Source of the DNA: Nocardia alni
GTDB lineage: Bacteria > Actinomycetota > Actinomycetes > Mycobacteriales > Mycobacteriaceae
Reading direction: 5' to 3'
DNA: 54,913 nucleotides
Assembly (NCBI RefSeq): GCF_019038435.1
Contig: NZ_JAGPOX010000057.1
Location: forward strand, 1 to 54,913
The notes under the pieces were generated by a model that ran no database searches, was not told the DNA's origin, and saw only the letters and a list, made by a program, of their open reading frames with translations. The position numbers and the translations under genes were made by a program. The stretch's first letter is position 1. Each line of letters starts with the position of its first letter. Below, piece by piece: positions 1 through 8,115 of this stretch.

Positions 1-90
1 CGCATGTCTCATGGGCTGCACCATTTGTATAATGAACAGGTCAGGTGCATGTCAAAAGTATTTTTTTTTTTAGATGTGTGTAAGAGACAG
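1..90. other. Probable sequencing-adapter / chimeric contig end
   Basis: Bases 72-90 match the 19-bp Tn5 (Nextera) transposase mosaic end with a single mismatch (G instead of A at position 80). They follow a run of 11 T at 61-71 and an AT-rich stretch at 1-60 that is unlike the high-GC sequence from about 91 onward. I read 1-90 as library adapter plus chimeric sequence left on a contig end, not genome. A natural Tn5 end is far less likely because no transposase or second end is present. Confidence 0.8.
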
Positions 91-191
91 GTGTTGGGGC
101 GGCGGATCAAGGGGCGGTGTAATGTGTCGCATGCTTACATTAGTGGGCGGCATCGGATGCGGTGACGCGCGGGACTGGACGGAGGGTGGTT

Positions 192-620
192 GTGGCTAGC
201 CTGTTCACGCGGGTGTTGCGGGGGCATCAGTGGGTGTATGAGAACAGTGGGGGGCTGGTGGGGCATCGGTTGTTGTTCGGGAATCCGACGTTGTTGTTGC
301 GGACTGTGGGGCGGAAGTCGGGGCAGGCTCGGACCAGTGCGTTGACGTATGCGCGGGATGGGCGGGACTATGTGGTGACCGCGTCCAATGGGGGGTCGCC
401 CAGGCCGCCGGGGTGGCTGGCTAATGTGAAGGCCGCGCCGGAGTGTGAGATTCAGGTTGGGCGGCGGGGGATTCCGGTGAGCGCGCGGGCGACTTATCCG
501 GATGATCCGGATTATGCGCGGCGGTGGACGATGGTCGACGCGGCCAACAAGGGGCGGTACACCGCGTATCAGGCCAAGACGGACCGACCCATCGCGCTGG
601 TGGTATTGAGTCCGCGGTAA
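192..620 (+). CDS. Ddn-like F420-dependent nitroreductase-family protein
   Basis: A 142-residue protein of the deazaflavin (F420)-dependent nitroreductase family (PF04075, Ddn-like), small split-barrel flavin/F420 enzymes abundant in mycobacteria and nocardiae. The family core is visible: the substrate/F420 segment with VGRKSGQARTS, the GGSPRPPGWLANV stretch where Ddn proteins carry a GGxxxxPxWxxNL motif, and a C-terminal IALVVLSPR strand. GTG at 192 is preferred over the upstream GTG at 162 because GGAGGG (181-186) lies just before it. Codon use is odd for the region, with many GGG glycine and TTG leucine codons. The substrate is unknown. Confidence 0.85.
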   Translation: MASLFTRVLRGHQWVYENSGGLVGHRLLFGNPTLLLRTVGRKSGQARTSALTYARDGRDYVVTASNGGSPRPPGWLANVKAAPECEIQVGRRGIPVSARATYPDDPDYARRWTMVDAANKGRYTAYQAKTDRPIALVVLSPR

Positions 621-639
621 GGGTCGGCCCGCCCTGGGA

Positions 640-1635
640 TCAAACCGTAAGGATGGTTCGTCCTACCGCGATACGCGATTCGATGGCGGCGTGGGCATCG
701 GCCGCCTTCGCTAGCGGGAAGGTCTGGCCGACAACAACTTCCAATCTTTCTGCGGCGGCCTCATCTAGTGCGCGGCGGCCTGCGGAGGGCCAGTCGATAT
801 CGGCTTGCAGTAGATCCGGCAGCATGACCACCGTAATATCCTGCGCGGCAGCCGCTCCCGGATCAATATCCGCGAATCCTCCTGCAGCATTGCCATATCC
901 GATGAAACGACCGCCGGATGCGATCGCGCCCAGCGCATCGCGCCCGAGCGGGCCGCCGGCGCCGTCGAACACCACCGCGACGCCTTCACCACCGGTTGCC
1001 TGGAGAACCCTCTCTGTCCAACCAGATTCGTCGTAGTCGACCACTTCCTCGGCGCCCAGCCGCCGGGCGAGGGCGAGTTTCGACGCACCGCGGGCCGCCG
1101 CGATCACCCTGGCTCCGGCGCTGTGGGCCAACTGGATCAGCAACGTGCCCAACCCACCCGCTGCCGCGGTGATCAGTACCCACTCCCCGGGTTGCAGTGC
1201 GGTGTATTCGGCGATCGCCACGGCGGTCCGGCCGTCGGCGACCAGGGCGGCAGCGCGTACGAAATCCAGTCCGGCAGGTAGCTCGACCAGAGCATCGTCC
1301 CGCGCCAGCGCTTTGTCCGCGTACCCGCCGATCGGCAGCCCGCCGCCGATACCGCTGGCGGCGGTGTGCGTAGCCACCCGCTTGCCTACCCAGGCCGGGT
1401 CGACCCCGGAACCCGCGGACGACACGACGCCGGTCACCGACCCGCCTGGCACATACGGCGTCTGCACCGGGAAGAAATCCTGGCCCCAACCGCTGCGCAG
1501 CCGCGTGTCAAGGAACATCACATCGGCCGCCGCCACCTCGACGACCACCTCACCGGGGCCGGCGACCGGATCGGGCGCCTCGCCAGGCACCAGCACTTCC
1601 GGACCGCCGAACGACTCCGCGCGCACCACACGCAT
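640..1635 (-). CDS. Zinc-type alcohol dehydrogenase / quinone oxidoreductase (MDR family)
   Basis: A medium-chain dehydrogenase/reductase of about 331 residues, probably an NADPH:quinone-reductase-like enzyme of the cytosol. The N-terminal GroES-like domain starts MRVVRAESFGGPEVL, and the Rossmann domain carries the AAAGGLGTLLIQLA nucleotide-binding loop and the GARVIAAARG strand typical of the QOR subfamily. The zinc-ligand cysteines of classic alcohol dehydrogenases are not seen, which fits a zinc-free QOR. The frame is open to 1704, but ATG at 1635 matches family starts and has AAGGGA upstream. Monocistronic and convergent with the Ddn-like gene. The physiological substrate cannot be named. 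Confidence 0.85.
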   Translation of the reverse strand: MRVVRAESFGGPEVLVPGEAPDPVAGPGEVVVEVAAADVMFLDTRLRSGWGQDFFPVQTPYVPGGSVTGVVSSAGSGVDPAWVGKRVATHTAASGIGGGLPIGGYADKALARDDALVELPAGLDFVRAAALVADGRTAVAIAEYTALQPGEWVLITAAAGGLGTLLIQLAHSAGARVIAAARGASKLALARRLGAEEVVDYDESGWTERVLQATGGEGVAVVFDGAGGPLGRDALGAIASGGRFIGYGNAAGGFADIDPGAAAAQDITVVMLPDLLQADIDWPSAGRRALDEAAAERLEVVVGQTFPLAKAADAHAAIESRIAVGRTILTV

Positions 1636-1800
1636 GACCGACCACATCCCTTCGTTGTTCAACACTGCGGCCCAGCCTCGTACCTCAACATGACTCGAGG
1701 TCAAGTCGCTCGGCGATATCCGCTCTCGGTGCGGCCGACACTCACCCCGACGCGCCGCGAGAGTTTGCTGATCGCACGCGGACTTCGCTACTCTCGACGG

Positions 1801-1920
1801 CGAGGGGAGTACTTCCCAAGTGTCACTCCGGTCAATACGGATTCCGCCGTCGGAATCCCCGGGTGGCCACCCGAGCAGCGGGTGAAGGAGACCTCGGGTT
1901 GATGTGCCGTACCCGAGGAG
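1801..1920 (+). promoter_or_regulatory. yybP-ykoY-type Mn2+ riboswitch with RBS-sequestering switch hairpin
   Basis: The leader of the TerC gene carries the hallmark GGGGAGTA loop (1804-1811) just inside a 5-bp closing stem, CGAGG at 1801-1805 with CCTCG at 1892-1896. An internal hairpin (GGATTCC/GGAATCC, about 1839-1858) and a GAAGGAGA segment (1884-1891), at the place of the second metal-binding loop, lie between. The strand CCTCGGGT (1892-1899) can alternatively form a perfect 8-bp hairpin with ACCCGAGG (1911-1918), burying the GAGGAG ribosome-binding site at 1915-1920. The two pairings exclude each other, so the arrangement predicts translational activation when Mn2+ stabilises the closing stem. 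The family match is by eye. Confidence 0.75.
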
Positions 1921-1925
1921 TCCGA

Positions 1926-2915
1926 TTGAGTTCGACCGTCCTTGCTTCGTCCCAGCTCCACACCATCGGTTCGCCCTGGTTGTGGGTGGTGACCATCGGC
2001 GGAGTGCTCATGCTGCTCGTCCTGGATTTCGCCATCACCCGGCGTCCGCACGAGGTGTCGATGCGCGAGGCGATCGGATGGACGCTGTTCTATCTCGCGC
2101 TGCCGATCGGGTTCGGCGTCGCGATCTGGACGGGGTACGGGTCCGTACCGGGTGCGGAGTTCTTCACCGGCTATCTGCTGGAGAAATCGCTGTCGGTGGA
2201 CAATCTGTTCGTCTTCATGCTGTTGCTGGCGGGATTCGCGGTGCCCGCGCGCCTGGCACAGCGGGTGCTGCTCTACGGGATCGCCGGTGCGCTGGTGCTG
2301 CGCGGGGTGTTCATCGCGATCGGGGCCGCCGCACTGTCCGAACTGGATTGGGCGTTCCTGCTGTTCGGCGCGATCCTGCTGATCACCGCGGCGAAACTCC
2401 TGGTGGACGCGGCCGGCGGACACGAGTACGACGTCGATATCTCCGCTCTGCGGTCGGTGCGGCTGATGCGCCGGGTATGGCCGGTAACCGACGACTATCG
2501 CGGCCCCCGGATGACCGTGCGCGAGGCTGGCCGGCGCGCGCTGACGCCGCTCGCGCTGGTGGTGACCGCGGTGATGACCGCCGATCTGGTATTCGCGGTC
2601 GACTCGGTGCCCGCGGTCTACGGCGTCACCGGCGACCCCTACCTGGTGTTCGCCACGAACGCCTTCGCCCTGCTGGGCCTGCGGGCGCTGTACTTCGTGC
2701 TGAACGCCGCGCTGGGACGACTGGTGCACCTGGCCTACGGGCTGGCTGTGATCCTGGCTTTCATCGGGGTGAAACTGGTGTTGCACTGGGCGCACGGCAT
2801 CTGGGACGGCATGCCGGAGATCCCGACCGCGGCCTCGCTCGGGGTGATCGTGGCGGTGCTGGCGGTGGTCACCGCGACCAGCCTGTGGGCTACTCGCCCG
2901 ACGCCCGCGCCGTAA
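1926..2915 (+). CDS. TerC / Alx-family integral membrane protein (likely Mn2+ export)
   Basis: A polytopic membrane protein of the TerC family (PF03741), about 329 residues with eight or nine hydrophobic segments. Family-typical acidic motifs inside membrane helices are present: LEKSLSVDNLF near the N-terminal third and DLVFAVDSVPA in the second half. Members such as E. coli Alx and B. subtilis YkoY/MeeF are linked to manganese homeostasis, which agrees with the riboswitch upstream. The open frame extends back to 1863, but that start lies inside the riboswitch aptamer. TTG at 1926, five bases after GAGGAG (1915-1920), is the start that fits the switch; ATG at 1902 is the alternative. Tellurite resistance, from which the name derives, is not implied. 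Confidence 0.9.
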   Translation: MSSTVLASSQLHTIGSPWLWVVTIGGVLMLLVLDFAITRRPHEVSMREAIGWTLFYLALPIGFGVAIWTGYGSVPGAEFFTGYLLEKSLSVDNLFVFMLLLAGFAVPARLAQRVLLYGIAGALVLRGVFIAIGAAALSELDWAFLLFGAILLITAAKLLVDAAGGHEYDVDISALRSVRLMRRVWPVTDDYRGPRMTVREAGRRALTPLALVVTAVMTADLVFAVDSVPAVYGVTGDPYLVFATNAFALLGLRALYFVLNAALGRLVHLAYGLAVILAFIGVKLVLHWAHGIWDGMPEIPTAASLGVIVAVLAVVTATSLWATRPTPAP

Positions 2916-2928
2916 CGCCTCGGCCCGA

Positions 2929-3222
2929 TCACTTGGCGCCGCGGGCCTCCGACTCGTGCGCGCGGAAGTCGAACAGCAGTACGACCTCCCCCAGCACCCG
3001 GCGGTACCAGGGCCGGTCGTGCGGTTCGCCCCGCCAGCCGTTGGCACGCAACTGCCCCAGATGCCGGGGTGACAGGAAGATGACCAGATGCAACATCCCA
3101 TCGATGAACAGCACCAGCACGGCGGCGACCACCGCGGTACCGACCAGCATCGCGAAGAAAACTCCGACGGATGAGCCCATAAACCATGGTGCGCCGCCGC
3201 GAACCGACCGCGCAACCTCCAT
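2929..3222 (-). CDS. Small membrane protein of unknown function
   Basis: A protein of up to 97 residues with one long hydrophobic stretch (about residues 17-50, possibly two short helices around GVFFAMLVGTAVVAAVLVLF and GMLHLVIFLSP) and a charged C-terminus. Not recognised as any named family. It converges with terC, 13 bases apart. The start is uncertain: ATG at 3222 has no good ribosome-binding site, and ATG at 3180, directly before the hydrophobic segment, would give an 83-residue protein. Coding potential is supported by the coherent transmembrane profile and by filling the gap between two real genes. Confidence 0.55.
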   Translation of the reverse strand: MEVARSVRGGAPWFMGSSVGVFFAMLVGTAVVAAVLVLFIDGMLHLVIFLSPRHLGQLRANGWRGEPHDRPWYRRVLGEVVLLFDFRAHESEARGAK

Positions 3223-3305
3223 TGTTTGCGCAGGTTATCGGGCTGATGCCGGACCGGCCGCGGCGAATCCGGCCCACGAGCGGCCGGTGTCGTGTGATCG
3301 GCCGG

Positions 3306-5072
3306 TCAGGTCAACTTCACCCGCGCGGCCACGAAGCGCACGATCGCCGGAGCGAACCGGTTGAAGTGGTATTGCAGGTGTGCCTCCGGAGTAACCGGCA
3401 CGACGGCGCGATCATCCCGCACCGCGCGCACGATCTGCTCGGCGACCTTCTCCGGTCCGTAGTGGCGTTTGCGGTACAGCTCGTCGTACCTGGCCTGCTT
3501 GGCCGCCTCGTCCTCGTCCGACAACCCCGAGAACCGGGTTGTGGCAACGATATTCGTATGCACGATGCCGGGACATATCGTGTGGACACCGATCCCCTTG
3601 CCCGCCAGTTCCGCACGCAGGCAATCGGAGAACATGAAGACCGCCGACTTGCTCGTCGAATACGCGCTGAACCCACGCTGCGGGGTGTAGGCGGCCATAC
3701 TCGACAGGTTCACGATATGCCCGCCGAGCCCGCGCTCGGCCATGGCCGAGCCGAAGGTACGGCAACCGTTGACCACCCCGCCCAGATTGACCCGCAGCAC
3801 CCGGTCGAATTCCGTTGCGGACGTATCGAAGAAGTCACCCGCCTGGCCGATGCCCGCATTGTTCACCAGCACATCAGGAACACCGTGCGTGGCGATCACC
3901 GCGGCGGCGTGCTCGGCGACCGCGGCGCCGTCCGACACGTCCAGCGAATAGGCATGTGCCACACCGCCTTCGCCCTCCACCAGCGCGGCAGTCTGCTTGG
4001 CCCCGTCCAGATTCAGATCCGACACCACGATCTGGGCGCCCAGCCGCGCGAAGGCCAGAGCGGTCTCGCGACCGATTCCACTGCCGCCGCCGGTGATCAC
4101 GACCAGCTGATCGTCGAAGGGACGGTGCGCGGCGCGACCCACCTCCGCACGACGCAGCGCCGGCGAGGCAGAACCCGTGGTGATCGAATCGACGAGTTCG
4201 CCTGTGGCCGTGGCCAACAGCTCCGGATGTGAGAACGGCAGCCAGTGCCCCGCAGCCACCTCACGCCGCCACAGCCGGGAGGTCCATCGCGCCTCGTCGG
4301 AATAGCCCGCGGGCCGCACGGCCACATCGCGCCGCGCGATCACCAGCTGCACCGGCACCTCGGTGCGGCGCTCACGCGGATCGACCAGGCGCTGCACGAT
4401 ATTCGCGCGGTAGATGCGCATCCCGTCGAAGAAGTCCTCGCGGAAGTTGGGGCCCAGGCGCACATTCCGCGGTTCGGTGTCGTTCATCAGCCCGACGAAC
4501 CGCCGCCACACCGCCTCCGCCGACAGCGGCCGCAGCACCACGCGCGGCACGCCGGGGGTCATGAACAGGAACGTGTAGGCCGAGGACAGCAGCTGGGTGA
4601 ACGGACCCCACGCCGCGCCGCGCGACAGCTTGGCGCGCATCCATTGGCCCAGATGGTCCAGGTTCGGGCCGGACACGGAGGTGAACGAGGCGATCCGCGC
4701 GGCGGCGCGGGGATCGCACACCGCCTCCCACATCTGCACCGAACCCCAGTCGTGCGCCAGCACGTGCACGGGCTCACCGGGGCTCACCGCGTCGGCGACG
4801 GCGAAGAAGTCCCCGGCGAACGCGTCCAGGCGGTAGTCCCGCGTACGGGTGGTGCGAGTGGAACGGCCGTGCCCGCGGGTGTCGTACGCGACGACGTGGA
4901 ATCGACGGGCCAGCAAAGGAATCACGCGATCCCACAGGTGGTGGTCGTCCGGCCAGCCGTGCACCAGCACGATGGTCTCGGCGGTCGGATCGCCGTATTC
5001 GTAGACGGCGAGGTCGAATTCGCCGCTGCGCACGGTCCGTTCGGCATCGGGAACGGGTGTCGAGTCACTCAC
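3306..5072 (-). CDS. EphD-like alpha/beta hydrolase - short-chain dehydrogenase fusion
   Basis: A 588-residue two-domain enzyme. Residues about 15-290 are an alpha/beta hydrolase of epoxide-hydrolase type, with HGWPD at 39-43 (oxyanion region) and HDWGS at 107-111, whose Asp108 is the expected nucleophile. Residues about 310-588 are a short-chain dehydrogenase with the TGGGSGIG cofactor loop, the NNAG motif and the catalytic YSTSK. M. tuberculosis EphD (Rv2214c) has the same architecture and has been linked to mycolic-acid metabolism, so a lipid epoxide or ketone substrate is plausible. GTG at 5072 follows AGAGGAGA. It is the last gene of a same-strand trio with the reductase and PF10118 genes. 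Confidence 0.9.
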   Translation of the reverse strand: MSDSTPVPDAERTVRSGEFDLAVYEYGDPTAETIVLVHGWPDDHHLWDRVIPLLARRFHVVAYDTRGHGRSTRTTRTRDYRLDAFAGDFFAVADAVSPGEPVHVLAHDWGSVQMWEAVCDPRAAARIASFTSVSGPNLDHLGQWMRAKLSRGAAWGPFTQLLSSAYTFLFMTPGVPRVVLRPLSAEAVWRRFVGLMNDTEPRNVRLGPNFREDFFDGMRIYRANIVQRLVDPRERRTEVPVQLVIARRDVAVRPAGYSDEARWTSRLWRREVAAGHWLPFSHPELLATATGELVDSITTGSASPALRRAEVGRAAHRPFDDQLVVITGGGSGIGRETALAFARLGAQIVVSDLNLDGAKQTAALVEGEGGVAHAYSLDVSDGAAVAEHAAAVIATHGVPDVLVNNAGIGQAGDFFDTSATEFDRVLRVNLGGVVNGCRTFGSAMAERGLGGHIVNLSSMAAYTPQRGFSAYSTSKSAVFMFSDCLRAELAGKGIGVHTICPGIVHTNIVATTRFSGLSDEDEAAKQARYDELYRKRHYGPEKVAEQIVRAVRDDRAVVPVTPEAHLQYHFNRFAPAIVRFVAARVKLT

Positions 5073-5102
5073 GATCTCTCCTCTGGGGCATCCAGTACCG
5101 CA

Positions 5103-6203
5103 CTACAGGTCAAGTACGAGTCGCTCACCGGCACACCGGGATACACAGATGAGCAGCTCACCGTCGGCGCGCTCGGCCTCAGTGAGCACGGTGTCGCGGT
5201 GATCCACATTCCCGGACAGCGCGGTGACGCGGCAGGTGCGGCAGAACCCCTGACGGCAGGAGTACGGCCGATCCGGACGAACCTTCAGCACCTCCTCGAG
5301 CACCGTGCGGTCGGCCGGTATCGCGATCACCTCGCCGGTACGAGCCAGTTCCACCTCGAAGGCGGCGCCGGCGACCACGGGCGGGGCGGAGAAGCGTTCG
5401 GAATGCAGCTCGACCCCGGACATATCGCGCACGGCGGCCGCGATCGCGGCGGTCATCGGCACCGGCCCGCAGCAGTAGACCGCGGTGTCGGGGCCGACGC
5501 CCGCGAGCAGATCCGCCGCGCCGGGCAGGCCGAACTCGTCGTCGGTGCGGACCCGCACGCGCGGGCCGAGCGCCTCGAGCTCGTCGAGGAACGGGATGGT
5601 GTCGCGGCTGCGCCCGGTGTAGACCATCGACCAGTCCACGCCGAGGCGCTGGGCCATGCGCACCATCGGCAGGATCGGCGTGACGCCGATACCACCGGCC
5701 ACGAAATGCACACGAGCGGCATGGGATCCGTATCCGGGCAGTACGAACGGAAAGGCGTTGCGCGGACCGCGCACGGTCACCGCACTGCCGACCGGCAGCG
5801 CGTCGTGCACCTCGCGCGAACCACCGCCGCCATCCGGAATACGCCGCACCGCAATGCGATACACGTGCCGGTCGGCCGGATCGCCGCACAGCGAGTACTG
5901 CCGCAACCGGCCCGAGGGCAGTTCCAGGTCCAGATGCGCGCCGGGCCGCCACGACGGCAGCACACGACCGTCGGGCGCGGTGAGCAGCAGACTGATCACG
6001 TCGGTGTCGTGCGCCTCCACCCGTCGCTGCGTGACCTGCAGCGTTATCCGGTGATCGTCGGCCGCGCCGGCCGTCGCGTAGCGGTTGATCAGCGTCGTCC
6101 AGCGCAGCCGCGCCCGCGCGGCCGCATCGATGACGCGAATAGCCCTGTCGCTGCGGCGTTTCCCGTACAGGTCCGCCGGGGCGACGACCGGTGCCCGTCG
6201 CAT
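5103..6203 (-). CDS. PDR/VanB-type ferredoxin-linked oxidoreductase
   Basis: A 366-residue reductase moving electrons from NAD(P)H through flavin to a C-terminal plant-type 2Fe-2S cluster. In order: a ferredoxin-reductase FAD/FMN domain (RQYSLCGDP flavin motif), an NAD-binding domain (GGIGVTPILPM, CCGPVPM), and a 2Fe-2S domain with CRQGFCRTC plus a distal cysteine in LLICVSRC. The frame stays open far upstream, but ATG at 6203 is chosen because its first base overlaps the last base of the preceding stop codon (TGATG), a classic translational coupling with the PF10118 gene. It therefore probably supplies electrons to that diiron-like protein. The acceptor is inferred from context only. Confidence 0.88.
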   Translation of the reverse strand: MRRAPVVAPADLYGKRRSDRAIRVIDAAARARLRWTTLINRYATAGAADDHRITLQVTQRRVEAHDTDVISLLLTAPDGRVLPSWRPGAHLDLELPSGRLRQYSLCGDPADRHVYRIAVRRIPDGGGGSREVHDALPVGSAVTVRGPRNAFPFVLPGYGSHAARVHFVAGGIGVTPILPMVRMAQRLGVDWSMVYTGRSRDTIPFLDELEALGPRVRVRTDDEFGLPGAADLLAGVGPDTAVYCCGPVPMTAAIAAAVRDMSGVELHSERFSAPPVVAGAAFEVELARTGEVIAIPADRTVLEEVLKVRPDRPYSCRQGFCRTCRVTALSGNVDHRDTVLTEAERADGELLICVSRCAGERLVLDL

Positions 6204-7162
6204 CACGACGCGAGCGCCTGCGCCGCAGGCGATTTGGCGAGGTAGGCGACCGCCTGCGCGGTGGAGCCCACCGATTCTGGGTCGTAGCCGGGCAGCAGCG
6301 TGGATCCCGCACTCCACAGCAACGACGGCACCCCCGGCAGCGCACCGCGCCACATCGCGCCGCACACCCGCAGCAGCAACCGCGGATAGCGCATATTGGG
6401 CAAGGTGGGATCCTGGTGCACAAGGTATTTCATGCCTCGTCCGATCAGGCACAGGAAGATCGGAAAGACGAAGAACATCAACGCGCAGCGACGGACGTAG
6501 CCGACGCCGAAGTATCGCGCCACATCGTGCGCGACGTGCCGATGCTCGACTTCCTCGGCGCCGTGCCACCGGAACAGGTCCAGCACTCGCGGATCGGCGC
6601 CGAAGCGCTCGAGCTCCGCGTTGAGCACCCAGTCGCCGAGGAAGGCGAAGAAATGCTCGAGGGTGGCGATGACGCCGAGGCGTTCGACGAGGGTCTGGAA
6701 CTCCGCGGGGGCGCCGCCCATGCACTCCGCGGCGGCGCCGCGCCCCGGGCGCGGGCCGAGCGTGGTGCGGAACAGGTATTCCATCTGCCGGGTGTACGCG
6801 TCCACATCGATGCCGTGCACGGTCAGCACCTGCTCGAGCACGCCGTTGTGGGTTTCGGCGTGCATCGACTCCTGCCCGATGAAGCCGAGCATCTGTTCGC
6901 GCAGTTTGTCGTCGCGCATCAGTTCGAGCGCCTCGGAGAAGGCCAGGCAGAACATCCGCTCGCCCTCGGGAAGCAACAGATTCAGCGCGTTGATGACGTG
7001 CGAGGCGACCGGCTCGTCCGGCATCCAGTGCAGCGGGGTGTCGCGCCAGTCGAACTGCACGTTACGCGCGTGCAGGGCCACCTCCCCCAGGTCGGTCGAC
7101 TGCGGTCGCCGCCATGGGCCGGTTGAGGAGCGCCAACGATTCGGCGTGGGAAGTAGCTTCAT
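6203..7162 (-). CDS. PF10118-family predicted metal-dependent hydrolase / diiron-like protein
   Basis: About 319 residues, matching the 'predicted metal-dependent hydrolase' family (COG3687/PF10118). It has ferritin-like metal-ligand patterns, ExxH in QESMHAETH near residue 100 and EEVEHRHVAHD near residue 210, plus intervening glutamates (EALEL, LEHFFAF). A membrane-associated hydrophobic patch (MFFVFPIFLCLIG) follows. No activity is established for the family that I can cite. The ligand spacing and the translationally coupled ferredoxin-type reductase suggest a diiron oxygenase rather than a hydrolase. Start at 7162 because AGGAG lies just upstream and the longer frame (to 7198) adds only atypical residues. 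Confidence 0.82.
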   Translation of the reverse strand: MKLLPTPNRWRSSTGPWRRPQSTDLGEVALHARNVQFDWRDTPLHWMPDEPVASHVINALNLLLPEGERMFCLAFSEALELMRDDKLREQMLGFIGQESMHAETHNGVLEQVLTVHGIDVDAYTRQMEYLFRTTLGPRPGRGAAAECMGGAPAEFQTLVERLGVIATLEHFFAFLGDWVLNAELERFGADPRVLDLFRWHGAEEVEHRHVAHDVARYFGVGYVRRCALMFFVFPIFLCLIGRGMKYLVHQDPTLPNMRYPRLLLRVCGAMWRGALPGVPSLLWSAGSTLLPGYDPESVGSTAQAVAYLAKSPAAQALAS

Positions 7163-7273
7163 CGGTACTCCTGGTCGTCGTACACACGGCGGCAGCACCG
7201 TCGCTACACGAGCGTAGCAAAATTTCGAGTGTATATGCGACTAGGAGTTACATCTAAAGACTCAGGCCTCTGA

Positions 7274-7729
7274 TCAGCCCTTATACAGTGGGACGCTCAG
7301 CGATTTACCGCTAGCATCGGTGGCGGTGGCCTTGGTGTAGAGGTTGGCGGGCTGGATCGGATCGGACAGCACGACATGGACGGGTTTAGTGGCGTAGTGC
7401 CCGGCGGCGCAGTTGGGCGTGCAGGTGTTGAGACGCTCGGTGCCGTCGCCCTCGGCCTTGTCCGCGGCCCAGGACTTCCAGGTGATCTTGTCGACCTCGG
7501 CGCCCAGATCTGCGCAGGCCAGAATCAGATTCTGCGGACGCACGGCGGCCTTGTCGAACGAGCAGTCGATCACCTGCGGCAGCGCCTTGGCCCCTCCGGA
7601 CACCTGGGGGCTCGCGCCCGCCGGAGCCGACCCGCTGGAGCCACACGCGGTGACGAACGAGGCGATACACGCCAATGCCAGAACGCCTGCGGCCCGTGCG
7701 CGCCTGTGATCCGATCGAAGCACTGCCAT
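7274..7729 (-). CDS. Putative secreted lipoprotein, unknown function
   Basis: A 151-residue protein with a charged N-terminus (RSDHRRARA), a hydrophobic core (AGVLALACIASF) and a lipobox VTAC, so Cys29 is the probable lipidation site. A small Ser/Gly/Ala-rich linker follows and then a compact domain with four further cysteines (CSF, CAD, CTPNC) that could form disulphides outside the membrane. The domain family is not recognised with confidence. ATG at 7729 has GGGAG upstream. Monocistronic. The cell-envelope location is the only well-supported statement. Confidence 0.75.
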   Translation of the reverse strand: MAVLRSDHRRARAAGVLALACIASFVTACGSSGSAPAGASPQVSGGAKALPQVIDCSFDKAAVRPQNLILACADLGAEVDKITWKSWAADKAEGDGTERLNTCTPNCAAGHYATKPVHVVLSDPIQPANLYTKATATDASGKSLSVPLYKG

Positions 7730-8115
7730 TCTCCCGTTCCCTACCCGTCTGCCGATCCTGCTCGGCGTTGTCGATCATGTCGGCGTGCCCCGCAGGGTAG
7801 CGCACTACACCGACATCGAGCAGGTCGCTTTCGGGCAGGCTATCGCATGTGCGCGGCGACCGAGATGTACGCTACCGGCCGACCCGCGTACTACCCGTTC
7901 GGTCATCGGAGGGTTCCGAGAAGTCCTGGAGAACAGAAATATTTCCGGTGCCGGTTATTGGAAGGCATAGAATCGGCTGGAATCCACGATCTCGAACCGC
8001 TACGGTGGATTTGTCGACGTCGACGAAAAGCCCGCGCCAGGAGAGATATTGACGAGGCTGTACCGGATAGCCGGGGTTGTGTCATCGGCCTCCCCTCCGG
8101 ACTGAGGCACCGCAT
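7730..8115. other. Intergenic region, divergent promoters
   Basis: 386 bases between the lipoprotein gene and the FAD monooxygenase. Composition drops to moderate GC around 7930-7980. The only conspicuous element is the perfect 12-bp palindrome GTCGACGTCGAC at 8013-8024, about 90 bases before the monooxygenase start, which could be an operator. No convincing small ORF or RNA gene was seen. Confidence 0.4.

Noticed and set aside
4245..6245. A 666-codon plus-strand open frame
   Set aside because: Antisense to the EphD-like and reductase genes, both of which have intact catalytic motifs. Shadow frame.
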